Below, one piece after another: positions 50,118 through 59,615 of a DNA stretch of 64,000 bases; position 1 is the first letter of the stretch, and each line of letters opens with the position of its first letter. The notes beneath the pieces were generated by a model. It saw only the letters and a program-made list of their open reading frames with translations. It was not told the origin of the DNA and made no database searches. Both the position numbers and the translations under genes were made by a program. The DNA comes from Cyanobium gracile PCC 6307 (GTDB lineage Bacteria > Cyanobacteriota > Cyanobacteriia > PCC-6307 > Cyanobiaceae): positions 372,001-436,000 of the forward strand of contig NC_019675.1 in assembly GCF_000316515.1 (NCBI RefSeq). The letters run 5' to 3'.

Positions 50118-52309
50118 GTTCCCCAGCCCAGCAGAACCAACCCGGCGCGTCCGTGGTGCGGCTTCTGTTGATTGTCCTGCTCCTGGCCGGGGTGATCCTG
50201 TTCTTCAGCCAGGGTTGGCAGCACCGGCTCGATCTCGCCGCGCTGCAGGCCTCCCGCGAGCAGCTCATGGCCTGGCGGCAGGGGTCACCGCTGGTCAGCG
50301 CCGCCGCCTTCGTGGCCGTCTACGTGCTGGTTACGGGCCTGTCCCTGCCGGGCGCCACCGTGCTCACGCTGGCAGGGGGCGCCATCTTCGGCCTGCTCCA
50401 GGGCACGGTGCTGGTGTCGATCGGCTCCACCCTGGGGGCCACGGCGGCCTGCCTGCTGGCCCGCACCCTGCTGCGGGAGCCGGTGCGGCGCCGGTTCGGC
50501 CAGCGTCTGGGGCCGATCGAGGCGGGCGTCCGCCGCGACGGTATCGCCTACCTGCTCAGCCTGCGGCTGGTGCCGGCGGTGCCCTTCGTCCTGGTGAATC
50601 TGCTGATGGGTCTCACCCCCATGCCCCTGCTGCCCTTCGCCCTCGTCTCCCAGCTGGGCATGCTGCCGGCCACCCTGGTGTATGTGAATGCCGGCACCCA
50701 GCTGGGCCAGCTCACCAGCCTCACGGGTCTCCTCTCGCCCGCCCTGCTGGCCTCCTTCGCCCTGCTGGGACTGCTGCCCTGGATCGTGAAGCTGCTGCTG
50801 GGCCGCTGGCGGCTCTGGCGCCTCTACCGCCCCTGGCCCCGCCCTCGCCACTTCGATCGCAACCTGATCGTCATCGGTGCCGGAGCGGCGGGCCTGGTCA
50901 CCGCCTACATCGCCGCCACCGTGCGGGCCAAGGTCACCCTGGTGGAGCGGCACCGCATGGGCGGCGACTGCCTCAACACCGGCTGCGTGCCCAGCAAGGC
51001 CCTGATCAGCTCGGCCCGCCTCGCCGCCCGCCTGCGCCATGCCGACCGCTACGGCCTGACCCCCCAGGAGCCTCCGGTGGAGCTGCGCCGGGTGCTGGAG
51101 CGGGTGCGGCAGAAGGTGGCGGCTGTCGCCCCCCACGACAGCGTCGAGCGCTACACAGCCCTCGGGGTGGACGTGCGTCTCGGCCAGGCCCGCCTGCTCA
51201 GCCCCTGGGCGGTGGCGATCACCGCCGCCGATGGCAGCGAGACCGTGCTCACGGCCCGCGCCATCGTGCTGGCCACCGGCGCCGCGCCGGTGATCCCGGC
51301 CCTGCCCGGCATCGACACGGTGCGGGTGCTCACCAGCGAGACCCTCTGGGACGCCCTGGCCGAGCACCGCTCCCCGAAACCCAGCCTGGTGGTGCTGGGC
51401 GGCGGCCCGGTGGGCTGCGAACTGGCCCAGGCCCTGGCCCAGCTGGGCCTGCCGGTGACCCTGCTGCAGCGCAACGACCGCCTGCTGCCCCGGGAGGATC
51501 CCGAGGTGGGGGTGCTGCTGCGCGAGGCGCTGGAGCGTGACGGCGTGCGGGTCCACACCGGTTGCCGGGTGGAGCGGGTGGGGCCCGCCACCTCCGGTGG
51601 TGTGCAGGTGCACCTGGCGGTGGGCGACGCCTCCCTCCTGCTCGAGGCCGACGAGCTGCTCTGCGCCGTGGGGCGCCAGGCCCGGCTGGAGGGCCACGGC
51701 CTCGAGGCCCTGGGCATCCCCACCGGCCGCACCATCGACACCGACGCCTATCTCCAGACTCTGTACCCCAACATCCATGCCGCCGGCGACGCCGCCGGCC
51801 CCTGGCAGTTCACCCACACGGCGGCCCATCAGGCCTGGTATGCGGCCGTGAACGGGCTGTTCGATCCTGTGCGCTTAGCCGTCGACGGGCGCGTGATCCC
51901 GCGCACCACCTTCACCGACCCGGAGGTGGCCCGGGTGGGGCTGAACGAAACCGACGCCACCGCCCAGGGGGTGGCCTTCGAGGTCACCCGTTTCCCCCTG
52001 GCCGAGCTGGATCGGGCCATCGTCGAATCGGCCGAGACCGGCTTCGTCAAGGTGCTGACCGTGCCCGGCAAGGACAGGATCCTGGGGGTGACGATCGTGG
52101 CGGAGCAGGCTGGGGAGCTGCTGGCTGAATTCGTGCTGGCAATGAAATGGAACCTGGGCCTGGGCAAGGTGATGGGCGCGATCCATGCCTATCCCACCTT
52201 CGCCGAAGCCAACAAGTACGCCGCCGGAAGCTGGAAGAAGGCCCACGCCCCCCAGCGCACCCTGGCCCTACTGGAGCGCTTCCACACCTGGCGCCGGGGC
52301 GGCGGATAG
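50114..52309 (+). CDS. TVP38/DedA-type membrane domain fused to pyridine nucleotide-disulfide oxidoreductase
   Basis: 731 residues. Residues 1-230 are a TVP38/TMEM64 (SNARE-associated, DedA-like) membrane domain: GLSLPGATVLTLAGGAIFG, GSTLGATAACLLAR and SLRLVPAVPFVLVN with flanking helices. Residues about 245-725 are a class I flavoprotein disulfide reductase of the mercuric-reductase/dihydrolipoamide-dehydrogenase type: LIVIGAGAAGLVTAY, redox disulfide in GGDCLNTGCVPSKAL (C286, C291), VVLGGGPVGCELAQAL, IHAAGDAAG, and the C-terminal dimerisation motif AIHAYPTFAE with the catalytic His. No mercury-binding C-terminal Cys pair, so a MerA role is not supported. The 3' end overlaps the TspO gene by 42 bases. 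Confidence 0.92.
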   Translation: MSSPAQQNQPGASVVRLLLIVLLLAGVILFFSQGWQHRLDLAALQASREQLMAWRQGSPLVSAAAFVAVYVLVTGLSLPGATVLTLAGGAIFGLLQGTVLVSIGSTLGATAACLLARTLLREPVRRRFGQRLGPIEAGVRRDGIAYLLSLRLVPAVPFVLVNLLMGLTPMPLLPFALVSQLGMLPATLVYVNAGTQLGQLTSLTGLLSPALLASFALLGLLPWIVKLLLGRWRLWRLYRPWPRPRHFDRNLIVIGAGAAGLVTAYIAATVRAKVTLVERHRMGGDCLNTGCVPSKALISSARLAARLRHADRYGLTPQEPPVELRRVLERVRQKVAAVAPHDSVERYTALGVDVRLGQARLLSPWAVAITAADGSETVLTARAIVLATGAAPVIPALPGIDTVRVLTSETLWDALAEHRSPKPSLVVLGGGPVGCELAQALAQLGLPVTLLQRNDRLLPREDPEVGVLLREALERDGVRVHTGCRVERVGPATSGGVQVHLAVGDASLLLEADELLCAVGRQARLEGHGLEALGIPTGRTIDTDAYLQTLYPNIHAAGDAAGPWQFTHTAAHQAWYAAVNGLFDPVRLAVDGRVIPRTTFTDPEVARVGLNETDATAQGVAFEVTRFPLAELDRAIVESAETGFVKVLTVPGKDRILGVTIVAEQAGELLAEFVLAMKWNLGLGKVMGAIHAYPTFAEANKYAAGSWKKAHAPQRTLALLERFHTWRRGGG

Positions 52310-52816
52310 GAACGGATCGATGTTGTGCAGGGCCACGCTCGCCGCCACGGCACTGGCGAGCAGCAGCCACAGCAGCCGCAGGCCGATCAGTCCGGCGGCG
52401 GGCCGATCCAGGCGGGATGCCGCCGCCACGCTCACCCCCGCCACCAGCAGACCCGCCACCGTGTCCGCCGCCGCCAGCACCGGGCTGTGCAGCCAGAAGA
52501 AGAAGGTGGTGAACACGGCGAACAGCAGCCAGCCGACCCCTTCCGAGACCAGCACCAGCCCCCGGCGCCATGCGGCGCCGTCTGGCCTATCCAGGTTGGC
52601 CACCCGCGCCAGGGCCACCAGGGAGGTGATGTTCAGCACCAGCCACAGGGGGGCTAAGAGCCAGTCCGGCGGGGCGTAGGGGGGCAGACGAAAGCTGGTG
52701 TAGAAGGCGGCGTCGCCCAGCACCCCCGCCGGCCAGAAGCTGACGGCATTGGCGGCCACCAGGATCGCGGCGCCATGCCACCAGCGAAAGCGCGGTGCCG
52801 GGGCCGTGGCGGTCAC
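52268..52816 (-). CDS. TspO/MBR-family membrane protein
   Basis: 182 residues with about five transmembrane helices. Family features are FYTSFRLPPYAPPDWLLAPLWLVLNITSLVALARV (the W/P-rich TM1-TM2 loop) and LFAVFTTFFFWLHSPVLAAAD. TspO proteins bind porphyrins and related ligands in membranes. Some aromatic positions of canonical TspO (for example WxPPxW) are altered, so ligand binding is uncertain. Convergent overlap of 42 bases with the fusion gene; the stop is followed on the same strand by nothing closer than that. Its upstream neighbour is the VOC gene (ATGA overlap). Confidence 0.82.
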   Translation of the reverse strand: MTATAPAPRFRWWHGAAILVAANAVSFWPAGVLGDAAFYTSFRLPPYAPPDWLLAPLWLVLNITSLVALARVANLDRPDGAAWRRGLVLVSEGVGWLLFAVFTTFFFWLHSPVLAAADTVAGLLVAGVSVAAASRLDRPAAGLIGLRLLWLLLASAVAASVALHNIDPFLSAAPAPGVEALQ

Positions 52817-53187
52817 GCCTGGGAGTGGAGCCCGATGGTGTTGCCCTCGGTGTCGAGCACCAGGCTCATGAAGCCGTAGGCACCGAGCGACATCTTCGGC
52901 TTGATCACCGTGCCGCCGGCGGCCGCCACCCGGCTCTCCTCCACGGCGCAGTCGTCGCAGTGGAAATAGATCAGGGTGCCGCCACCACCGCCCGGGGCCA
53001 TGCCCTCCATCTTGGCCAGGGCCCCGCCGGCCCCCACCCGGTCGTCCTGCATCGGGAAGGTGACGTACTCCATGCCCGCATCGGGCAGGGGCTCCATCGT
53101 CAGCTGAAACACGGTTTCGTAGAAGGCCCGGGCCCGGGCCATGTCGTCGACGTAGAGCTCAAACCAGATGACGGGATTGATGGCCAT
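52813..53187 (-). CDS. VOC-family (glyoxalase/bleomycin-resistance fold) protein
   Basis: 124 residues with the paired beta-alpha-beta-beta-beta modules of the vicinal oxygen chelate fold: VIWFELYVDDMARARAFYETVFQ in module 1, then LIYFHCDDCAVEESRVAAAGGTVIKPK and GFMSLVLDTEGNTIGLHS in module 2. Similar to YdcJ/PhnB-like small VOC proteins. No metal site can be assigned with certainty. Overlaps tspO by four bases. Confidence 0.88.
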   Translation of the reverse strand: MAINPVIWFELYVDDMARARAFYETVFQLTMEPLPDAGMEYVTFPMQDDRVGAGGALAKMEGMAPGGGGGTLIYFHCDDCAVEESRVAAAGGTVIKPKMSLGAYGFMSLVLDTEGNTIGLHSQA

Positions 53188-53233
53188 GGGTCCGCCGATG
53201 TCCTGGGCTGAGACTAAGCCAGGAATCCGGGAT

Positions 53234-54610
53234 TCACCCCGCCACCCCCTGCTCCTGGCGGGGGCTGGCGGGGTTCCAGTTCTCCTTCACCAGCTGGCGG
53301 GCCCGGCCCAGGGCCAGGGCCCCGGCTGGCACGTCTTTGGTGAGGGTGGAGCCCGCCCCCACCGTCACCCCCTCCCCGAGGGTGATCGGCGCCACCAGCA
53401 CCGAGTTGGCCCCGGTCTTGCTGCCGCCGCCGATCACGGTGCGGTGCTTGCGCACCCCGTCGAAGTTGGCGGTGATCGTTCCTGCGCCGACGTTCACCTC
53501 GGAGCCCAGGTCGGCATCGCCCAGGTAGCTGAGGTGGTTGGCCTTGCAGCCCTCCCCCAGCCGGCTGTTCTTCACTTCGACGAAGTTGCCGATGCGGCAG
53601 CCGGCGGCCAGGTGGGTGCCGGCCCGCAGCTGGGCGAAGGGGCCGATCGCGCAGCCGTCCTCGACGTGGCTGTCGCGCAGCACCGAATGGACCACCTCCA
53701 CCCCGGCCCCCAGCTGGCTGTTCTCGATCAGGCAGCCGGGGCCGATGCGGCAGCCGTCGCCGATGCTGCTCACTCCGCGGAAGTGGCACTGGGGCTCCAC
53801 CAGCACGTCGCGGCCGAAGCGGGTGTGCTCGCTGAGGGTGCAGCTGGCGGGATCGGTGAAGCTCACCCCCTCCGCCATCCAGTGGCGGCGCAGCCGGTCC
53901 TGCAGTACCGCCTCACAGTGGGCCAGCTGCTGGCGGTCGTTGATGCCGGCCACCTCGTCCGGGTCGCCCACCTCCAGGTGCATGGCGGGCCGCAGCAGGG
54001 CCACGGTGTCGGTGAGATAGAGCTCCCCCTGGTCGTTGTCGGTGCTCAGGCTGGGCAGCACCGTGGCCAGGCGGGCCCAGTCGAAGCAGTAGATCCCCGC
54101 ATTGGTGAGGGTGTTGGCGAGCTGCTCGGGCGTGCAGTCGCGGTGCTCGACGATGCCGCTCACCTGGCCCGCCCTGTCGGCGAAGACCCGGCCGTAGCCG
54201 GTCGGGTCCGCCAGCCGGGCGGTGAGCAGGGTCACGGCGGCGCCACTGGTCCGATGGGTGGAGAGCAGGGATTCCAGGGTCTCCGGCCGCAGCAGGGGGA
54301 CGTCGCCGTTGAGCACCAGCAGCTCGCCCTGGAAGCCCTCCAGCGGCCCGAGCAGCTGCTGGACCGCATGGCCGGTGCCGTTCTGGGGCTGCTGCAGCAC
54401 GAACTCCAGGCCCTCGACGCCGGCAAGGGTGTGCTCCACCCGCTCGGCCTGGTGCCCCACCACCAGCAGCTGGCGGGCGGGAGCGAGCCGGTGGCAGCTG
54501 CCCAGCACCCGTTCCACCAGGGTCGCGCCGGCCAGGGGCTGGAGCACCTTGGGCAGGGCACTCTTCATGCGGGTCCCTTTCCCGGCGGCCAGGACGGCAA
54601 CGGCGAGCAT
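53234..54610 (-). CDS. glmU: Bifunctional GlcNAc-1-P uridyltransferase / GlcN-1-P acetyltransferase
   Basis: 458 residues. N-terminal uridyltransferase domain: [41 protein letters not shown] and NAGIYCFD. The C-terminal half is a left-handed beta helix of hexapeptide repeats with [42 protein letters not shown] and [15 protein letters not shown]. It makes UDP-GlcNAc, the precursor of peptidoglycan and of many EPS. The ATG at 54610 gives the standard start; the upstream open frame is antisense to the next gene. Confidence 0.96.
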   Translation of the reverse strand: MLAVAVLAAGKGTRMKSALPKVLQPLAGATLVERVLGSCHRLAPARQLLVVGHQAERVEHTLAGVEGLEFVLQQPQNGTGHAVQQLLGPLEGFQGELLVLNGDVPLLRPETLESLLSTHRTSGAAVTLLTARLADPTGYGRVFADRAGQVSGIVEHRDCTPEQLANTLTNAGIYCFDWARLATVLPSLSTDNDQGELYLTDTVALLRPAMHLEVGDPDEVAGINDRQQLAHCEAVLQDRLRRHWMAEGVSFTDPASCTLSEHTRFGRDVLVEPQCHFRGVSSIGDGCRIGPGCLIENSQLGAGVEVVHSVLRDSHVEDGCAIGPFAQLRAGTHLAAGCRIGNFVEVKNSRLGEGCKANHLSYLGDADLGSEVNVGAGTITANFDGVRKHRTVIGGGSKTGANSVLVAPITLGEGVTVGAGSTLTKDVPAGALALGRARQLVKENWNPASPRQEQGVAG

Positions 54611-54639
54611 CGGCGGCGGCGGGGTGTCTGCGCCGGAAT

Positions 54640-55566
54640 CTACCGGTGCCCTTCGGAGCAGCCCAGTCCGCCCGGCCCTCGGCGCCGCGGCAGCCGGGCC
54701 GGCGGGGCGTCGCTGTGCTCCTGCTCCCGGCGGCGGCGCTCCAGGATCTCGGCGGCCGTGGCGGTGCCGGTGGGGTCCCGGTAGGGCACTCCGGCGCGGC
54801 TGGCCAGGTGTTCCCGCTCGAAGGGCTTGAGGGGGCGCAGGGCCGGATGGGGGGCCAGGGGAGTGAAGCCGGCTGCCGTCCCGGCGCTCCAGCGCTCCGG
54901 TTCGTCGTCGGGCGGCCGGATCGCCCGCAGCTCCAGCCCCAGCTCCAGCAGGCAGCGGCGCACCGCTGCCGCCGAGCTGTAGGTGAGCAGCCGGCCGTCG
55001 GGCCGCAGCAGCCGCACCAGCCGCCCCAGGAATTCCCGGCTCCAGAGCTGGGGGCAGCGCGGCGGGGAGAAGGCATCCAGCAGCACCAGGTGGCAGCGAC
55101 CCGCCAGCATGTCCAGCAACTCCGGCAGCAGGCGGCGGGCATCGCCCAGCCGAAGGCGGTCGCCGCCGGCGAGGCCCTCCAGCCGGCCGATCACCGCGGC
55201 GGGCCACTGGGCCCGGAAGCCGGCGTCCGCCAGGGCCAGGGCCAGGGGCCGGTGGTCCAGCTCCAGACCCCACCAGTCGAGGTCCAGGCCGGCGGCGGCG
55301 GTGGCGGCGAGCAGGGCGGCGGTGTTGGTGCCGGTGCCGACGGCCACCTCCGCCACCACCAGCTCCTGGCCCGGGGCGAATCGCTCCAGCGCGGCCGGGA
55401 CCACGAACTTCTCGTTGGCCTCCCGCAGGGCACCGGTGGCACTGTGGAAGCCCTCGTCGCAGCCGCGGCTGTAGAGGCTGAAGCTGCCGTCGCGCCCCCG
55501 CCGGGGCAGCAGCTCGGGCCCCGGTTCCGGCTCTGCCGTCTCAGTGCCGCAGGCGGGCCAGGTCAT
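54640..55566 (-). CDS. mnmD: tRNA mnm5s2U34 methyltransferase, MnmD-like
   Basis: 308 residues. [23 protein letters not shown] matches the start of the MnmC methyltransferase domain. The SAM-binding [15 protein letters not shown] motif follows, then [28 protein letters not shown], the D-A-F-x-P...LW signature. The oxidase half of E. coli MnmC is absent, so it is a stand-alone MnmD acting on wobble uridine 34. The C-terminus is Arg/Pro-rich. Its ATG at 55566 lies 26 bases inside the end of aroA, indicating coupling. Confidence 0.9.
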   Translation of the reverse strand: MTWPACGTETAEPEPGPELLPRRGRDGSFSLYSRGCDEGFHSATGALREANEKFVVPAALERFAPGQELVVAEVAVGTGTNTAALLAATAAAGLDLDWWGLELDHRPLALALADAGFRAQWPAAVIGRLEGLAGGDRLRLGDARRLLPELLDMLAGRCHLVLLDAFSPPRCPQLWSREFLGRLVRLLRPDGRLLTYSSAAAVRRCLLELGLELRAIRPPDDEPERWSAGTAAGFTPLAPHPALRPLKPFEREHLASRAGVPYRDPTGTATAAEILERRRREQEHSDAPPARLPRRRGPGGLGCSEGHR

Positions 55567-56902
55567 CCCAGAAGCCGGGGTAGGAGACGGCGGCCGCCTC
55601 AGGCCGCCCCAGGCGGGTGTCGCCCCGGGCCACCAGGGAGGCCACCGCCAGGCTCATCGCCACCCGGTGATCCGTCTCGCTGTCCACCTCCGCCCCGTGC
55701 AGCGGGGTGGGGCCCTCGATGCTGAGGCCATCGGCGTGCTCCTCGAGCCGGGCCCCCATCGCCGTCAGCTGGCGGGCCATCACCGCCAGGCGGTCGGTCT
55801 CCTTCACCCGCAGCTCCGCCGCGCCGCTGATGCGGCTCAGCCCTTCGGCGCAGCAGGCCGCCACCGCCAGCACGGGGATCTCATCCACCAGGCGGGGGAT
55901 CATCGGCTCCTCGATCCGGAAGGCCCGCAGCGGGCCGTGCTGGACGTGCAGATCTCCCACGGGCTCACCGGCCACGTCGCGGCTGTTGAGCACCGTGATC
56001 CGGGCGCCCATCTCCGCCAGCACATCCAGAATCCCGGTGCGGCTCGGGTTGAGCCCCACGTTTTCCACCGTCAGATCGGCCCCCGGGGTGATCGCCGCCG
56101 CCACCAGCCAGAACGCGGCGGAGCTGATGTCGCCGGGCACAACCACGGTCTGGCCCACCAGGGCGGGCCCTGGCCGCACAGTGATGAACCGACCCTCGTC
56201 GCCGTCCACCTCTAGATCGGCGCCGAAGGCCCGCAGCATCCGCTCGCTGTGGTCGCGGGTGGGGGCCGGTTCGATCACGGTGGTGGGCCCATTTGCCGTC
56301 AGGGCGGCCAGCAGCAGGGCGCTCTTGACCTGGGCCGAGGCCACCGGCGTGCCGATGACACTGCCGTGCAGGCTCTGCCCCTGCACCGCCAGGGGGGCCA
56401 GGTTGCCGTCCTCGCGCCCCTGGATCCGCGCGCCCATCTGGGACAGGGGGGCCCCCACCCGGCGCATCGGCCTTGAGCGCAGGGAGGCATCGCCGCTGAG
56501 CACGAAGTGGCGCCCCGCCCGGCCGGCCAGCAACCCCAGCATCAGCCGCATGGTGGTGCCGGAATTGCCGCAGTCGAGCACGTCGGCGGGCTCACGCAGC
56601 CCGTCGAGGCCCACCCCCTCGACGGTCACCACCTGGCCGGCGGCGATCGGCGAGACCGTGACGCCCATGGCCCGCAGGCAGGCGGCGGTGCTCAGGGGGT
56701 CTTCGGCGGGCAGCAGCCCCTCGATGCGGGTGCTGCCCTCGGCGATGGCCCCGAACAGGAGCGAGCGGTGGGAGATCGACTTATCGCCGGGCACCGTCAC
56801 GGTCCCCCGCAGGCTGCCGCCGGCCTCCAGCAGCAGGCTCGCCGACGACGCGGCAGCGCTGACATCGACGCTCGCGGGGGAGGACAACGGCTGTGGCGCC
56901 AA
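55541..56902 (-). CDS. aroA: 3-phosphoshikimate 1-carboxyvinyltransferase (EPSP synthase)
   Basis: 453 residues. The S3P-binding [20 protein letters not shown], the [15 protein letters not shown] motif, and [22 protein letters not shown] are diagnostic. It joins shikimate-3-phosphate and PEP in aromatic amino-acid synthesis. The GNSGTTMR motif sits where class I and II enzymes differ; no further claim about glyphosate sensitivity is made. ATG at 56902 follows a 65-base gap from the DUF2605 gene upstream. Confidence 0.95.
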   Translation of the reverse strand: MAPQPLSSPASVDVSAAASSASLLLEAGGSLRGTVTVPGDKSISHRSLLFGAIAEGSTRIEGLLPAEDPLSTAACLRAMGVTVSPIAAGQVVTVEGVGLDGLREPADVLDCGNSGTTMRLMLGLLAGRAGRHFVLSGDASLRSRPMRRVGAPLSQMGARIQGREDGNLAPLAVQGQSLHGSVIGTPVASAQVKSALLLAALTANGPTTVIEPAPTRDHSERMLRAFGADLEVDGDEGRFITVRPGPALVGQTVVVPGDISSAAFWLVAAAITPGADLTVENVGLNPSRTGILDVLAEMGARITVLNSRDVAGEPVGDLHVQHGPLRAFRIEEPMIPRLVDEIPVLAVAACCAEGLSRISGAAELRVKETDRLAVMARQLTAMGARLEEHADGLSIEGPTPLHGAEVDSETDHRVAMSLAVASLVARGDTRLGRPEAAAVSYPGFWDDLARLRH

Positions 56903-56967
56903 CTGGGGCGATCCTATGGAGCGGCCGGTTCAGGCCCCCTGTCAGGGACCTCGGTGCGGTAGCGCCT

Positions 56968-57297
56968 TCAGGGGCGGATCCCGACGGCCCGCAACCTGGC
57001 CGACAGGCTCCAGACCTCCACCACCAGCCGGTGCCAGGGGGTGATCGTCTCCATGGCCAGGCCCATGGGGCTGGGGGCGGCGGCCCGAAGGGCCCGCGCC
57101 GCCGCCAGGGACCGGCGCGCTTCGTCGAGCCGCAGGCGGAGCTCGGCCTGCTCGGTGGCGGCCATCACCGCCTCAGGGCAGTGGTCGAGCAGCAGCAGGC
57201 CGCGATCGAAGGACTCGGCGTAGTCCTGCAGCAGTGGCACCAGGATCTCCTCCAGCAGGGCGCCGGCGGGATCGGGCAGGGAGGGGGCGGGAGCCAT
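56968..57297 (-). CDS. DUF2605 family protein
   Basis: 109 residues, all-helical. LLEEILVPLLQDYAESFDRGLLLLDHC fits the cyanobacterial DUF2605 family. No catalytic motif. Upstream of aroA on the same strand and divergent from the DUF547 gene, with 96 bases between starts. Confidence 0.75.
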   Translation of the reverse strand: MAPAPSLPDPAGALLEEILVPLLQDYAESFDRGLLLLDHCPEAVMAATEQAELRLRLDEARRSLAAARALRAAAPSPMGLAMETITPWHRLVVEVWSLSARLRAVGIRP

Positions 57298-57393
57298 TGC
57301 TTCAGCCTAGGAATCTCCCCCTGCCCGTTCGAGTGCGGATCACCAGCTCCAGTGGCAGGAGCATGGAACGATGGGGCCCGAACGGGTCGGCCC

Positions 57394-58080
57394 ATGATCG
57401 ATGTCGCCGTCTGGGATGGCCTGCTGCGCCGCCATGTCGATGGGGAGGGACGGGTGGACTACGCCGCCTGGCAGGGGCAGGACGCGGGGACACTGGAGGG
57501 CTGGCTGGCGGCGCAGCGCCCCTTCGATCCGGATCCCGGCGCTGGGCCCGAGGCGTTCGCCCTGTGGATCAATCTTTACAACGCGCTTGTGATCCGGCAG
57601 GTCCTGGCCCGCTTCCCGCTGGCCTCGATCCGCCCCAGCCTGGCCGGGGTGCCCAACTGGCCGTCGTTCCTGGCCTTCTTCGCCCGACCGGTGATCACCC
57701 TTCAGGGCCAGGCCCTCAGTCTGAACCGGATCGAGCACGGGATCCTGCGGCCCCGCTTCGCTGACCCCCGCCTCCATTTCGCCCTGGTCTGCGCCGCCAG
57801 GGGCTGCCCGCTGCTGCGGCCGGAGGCCTACCGCCCCGAGCGGATCGTCGCGCAGCTGGAGGAGGACGCCGGCCGCTTCCTGCACAACCCCCTGAAGCTG
57901 CGCTTCGACCCGGCCCGCCGCACCCTGCGCTGCAGCCGGATCTTCCAGTGGTACCGCCGGGACTTCCTGGCAGCGGCCCCCACGATCGCCGCCTACGTGG
58001 GCCGCCATCGTCCGGACCTGGATCTGCCGGCCGATGTCCGGATCGCCTGGCTCCCCTACGACTGGGCCCTCAACGGCTGA
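57394..58080 (+). CDS. DUF547 domain-containing protein
   Basis: 228 residues. The DUF547 pattern is clear: VDYAAW, EAFALWINLYNALVIRQVLARFP, LSLNRIEHGILRPRF, HFALVCAARGCPLLRPEAY, FDPARRTLRCSRIFQWYRRDF and WLPYDWALNG at the end. The family is widespread in bacteria and plants but unassigned; the conserved N-x-Y-N and CASxSCP-like (here CAARGCP) motifs hint at a transglutaminase/papain-like fold. ATG at 57394. Confidence 0.88.
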   Translation: MIDVAVWDGLLRRHVDGEGRVDYAAWQGQDAGTLEGWLAAQRPFDPDPGAGPEAFALWINLYNALVIRQVLARFPLASIRPSLAGVPNWPSFLAFFARPVITLQGQALSLNRIEHGILRPRFADPRLHFALVCAARGCPLLRPEAYRPERIVAQLEEDAGRFLHNPLKLRFDPARRTLRCSRIFQWYRRDFLAAAPTIAAYVGRHRPDLDLPADVRIAWLPYDWALNG

Positions 58081-58111
58081 GCGTCGGACACGGAGCGTCC
58101 GTCGGCAGGCG

Positions 58112-58855
58112 TCAGTCCCTGACCTCGCCGTAGAGGCGTTTCAGCCGCGACGCCGGCACCCCCAGCCCCCAGAGCAGACCGATGGCCAGGTAGATGCCGG
58201 TGGCCTTCCAGGAGCCCCAGCGCGCCACCCGTCGATCGGAGGTTTCCACCACCCGGTTGAGCTGCCGGATGCGGCCCAGGCGGCCCAGCCGGGCACAGAG
58301 GTCGGCGTCCTCCATGATCGGCAAGCGCTCGTCGAAACCGCCGCAGCGCACGAAGTCGCTGCGGCGGCAGAACATGGCCTGGTCGCCGAACAGCACCCGG
58401 AAGCCGTTCAGCAGGTAGCGGTGGGGCCGGAACAGCAGGGCCGCGTAGTGGGTCTTGAGGGCGTTGTGCAGGCTCACGCCCCAGCGGGTGCGCTCGGCGC
58501 CCCGCATCAGGGCCAGGAAGCCACCGCCGCTGATGGTCGGGTCGGCCAGGGTGGCGCCCACCAGCTGCACCAGATCCGAGGGCACCAGGGTGTCGGCATG
58601 GAGGAAGCAGAGGATCTCGCCGCGGGCCGCCGCCGCCCCCCGGTTCATCTGCACCGCCCGCCCCGGCCGCGGTGAACGGATCACGCGGCAGCCGTGCACG
58701 TGGGCGCTGGCCAGGGTGGCATCGGTGCTGCCGCCATCCACCACGATCACCTCAATGGCCGCCGGATCGAGGATCTCCAGCTGCTGCAGGGTGCGCCCAA
58801 GATGGCTGGCTTCGTTGAGGGTCGGGATAATGATCGAGACCGACCTTGCCGTCAC
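58112..58855 (-). CDS. TIGR04283-type GT2 glycosyltransferase
   Basis: 247 residues from GTG 58855; a TTG at 58870 is also in frame. GT2 motifs: VSIIIPTLNEASHLGRTL, VIVVDGGSTDATL, and LCFLHADTLVP with the acidic metal-binding position. FGDQAMFCRRSDFVRCGGFDE and MEDADLCARLGRLGRI are typical for this subfamily, whose members often sit with arsenosugar or EPS genes. A C-terminal hydrophobic segment (YLAIGLLWGLGV) may associate with the membrane. Its 5' end overlaps that of the divergent methyltransferase. Confidence 0.88.
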   Translation of the reverse strand: MTARSVSIIIPTLNEASHLGRTLQQLEILDPAAIEVIVVDGGSTDATLASAHVHGCRVIRSPRPGRAVQMNRGAAAARGEILCFLHADTLVPSDLVQLVGATLADPTISGGGFLALMRGAERTRWGVSLHNALKTHYAALLFRPHRYLLNGFRVLFGDQAMFCRRSDFVRCGGFDERLPIMEDADLCARLGRLGRIRQLNRVVETSDRRVARWGSWKATGIYLAIGLLWGLGVPASRLKRLYGEVRD

Positions 58856-59615
58856 CTTGCTGCGCAACAATCTTTCATTCTACGATCAGCAGGCGGCCTG
58901 CTGGTGGGAAGAGTCGGCGACGATCTTTCCCCTCAGCCAACTCAATCCGCTTCGTTTTCTCTTCTTTGATCGGTTCGTTTCCGATTGGCGGAATCGGCGG
59001 GTGCTGGATGTGGGTTGCGGCGGCGGTTACACCTGCGAATTCCTGGCCCGTCGCGGCGCCCTGGTCACCGGCATCGATCGCTCCGCCCCCTGCATCGCGG
59101 CGGCCCGGAGCCATGCGGCCACCTCGGGTCTGGCGATCGAGTACCGCGCCGGCAGGGCGGAGGCGCTTCCCTTCGCTGCCGGCAGCTTCGATGTGGTCGT
59201 CTGCGTCGATGTGCTGGAGCATGTCGATCGTCCCGAGGCCGTGATCGCCGAGATCGCCAGGGTGCTCGCCCCTGGAGGAACGTTCTGTTTCGACACCATC
59301 AACCGCACCTTCCGCTCCCGGCTGACGATGATCTGGCTGCTGGAGACGCTGCTGCGGCTGATCCCCGCCGGTGTCCACGACTGGCGGCGGTTCGTGCCCC
59401 CGGCGGAGCTGCGGCGCTGGCTGGAGGCCAGCGGCTTCAGCGCCATCACGATGCGGGGCATGGACCTGTTCGGCCGGGGGCCGCTGCGCACCCTCGGCCG
59501 GCTGATCCACTACCGCCGCACGGGTGGTTTCCAGGTGGACTTCGACCATGACCTGGCCGTGATGTTCATCGGTGTGGCCGTCCTCAGCCCAGCAGCAGGC
59601 CCCCCGATTCGCTGA
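58830..59615 (+). CDS. UbiG-like class I SAM methyltransferase
   Basis: 261 residues from ATG 58830; a TTG at 58857 is an alternative. The protein resembles UbiG (3-demethylubiquinone O-methyltransferase): NNLSFYDQQAACWWEESATIFPLSQLNPLRFLFF, the SAM motif RVLDVGCGGGYTCEFLARRG, DVVVCVDVLEHVDRPEAVIAEIARVLAPGG and CFDTINRTFRSRL, LIPAGVHDWRRFVPPAELRRWLE. As cyanobacteria make plastoquinone rather than ubiquinone, the real substrate is uncertain. Starts inside the divergent GT2 gene region, and its last 32 bases overlap the convergent Rrf2 gene. Confidence 0.88.
   Translation: MIETDLAVTLLRNNLSFYDQQAACWWEESATIFPLSQLNPLRFLFFDRFVSDWRNRRVLDVGCGGGYTCEFLARRGALVTGIDRSAPCIAAARSHAATSGLAIEYRAGRAEALPFAAGSFDVVVCVDVLEHVDRPEAVIAEIARVLAPGGTFCFDTINRTFRSRLTMIWLLETLLRLIPAGVHDWRRFVPPAELRRWLEASGFSAITMRGMDLFGRGPLRTLGRLIHYRRTGGFQVDFDHDLAVMFIGVAVLSPAAGPPIR

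Noticed and set aside
50114..52309. Mercuric reductase (merA) call
   Set aside because: No N-terminal HMA domain or C-terminal Cys pair, no mer genes around; only the generic disulfide reductase core is supported.
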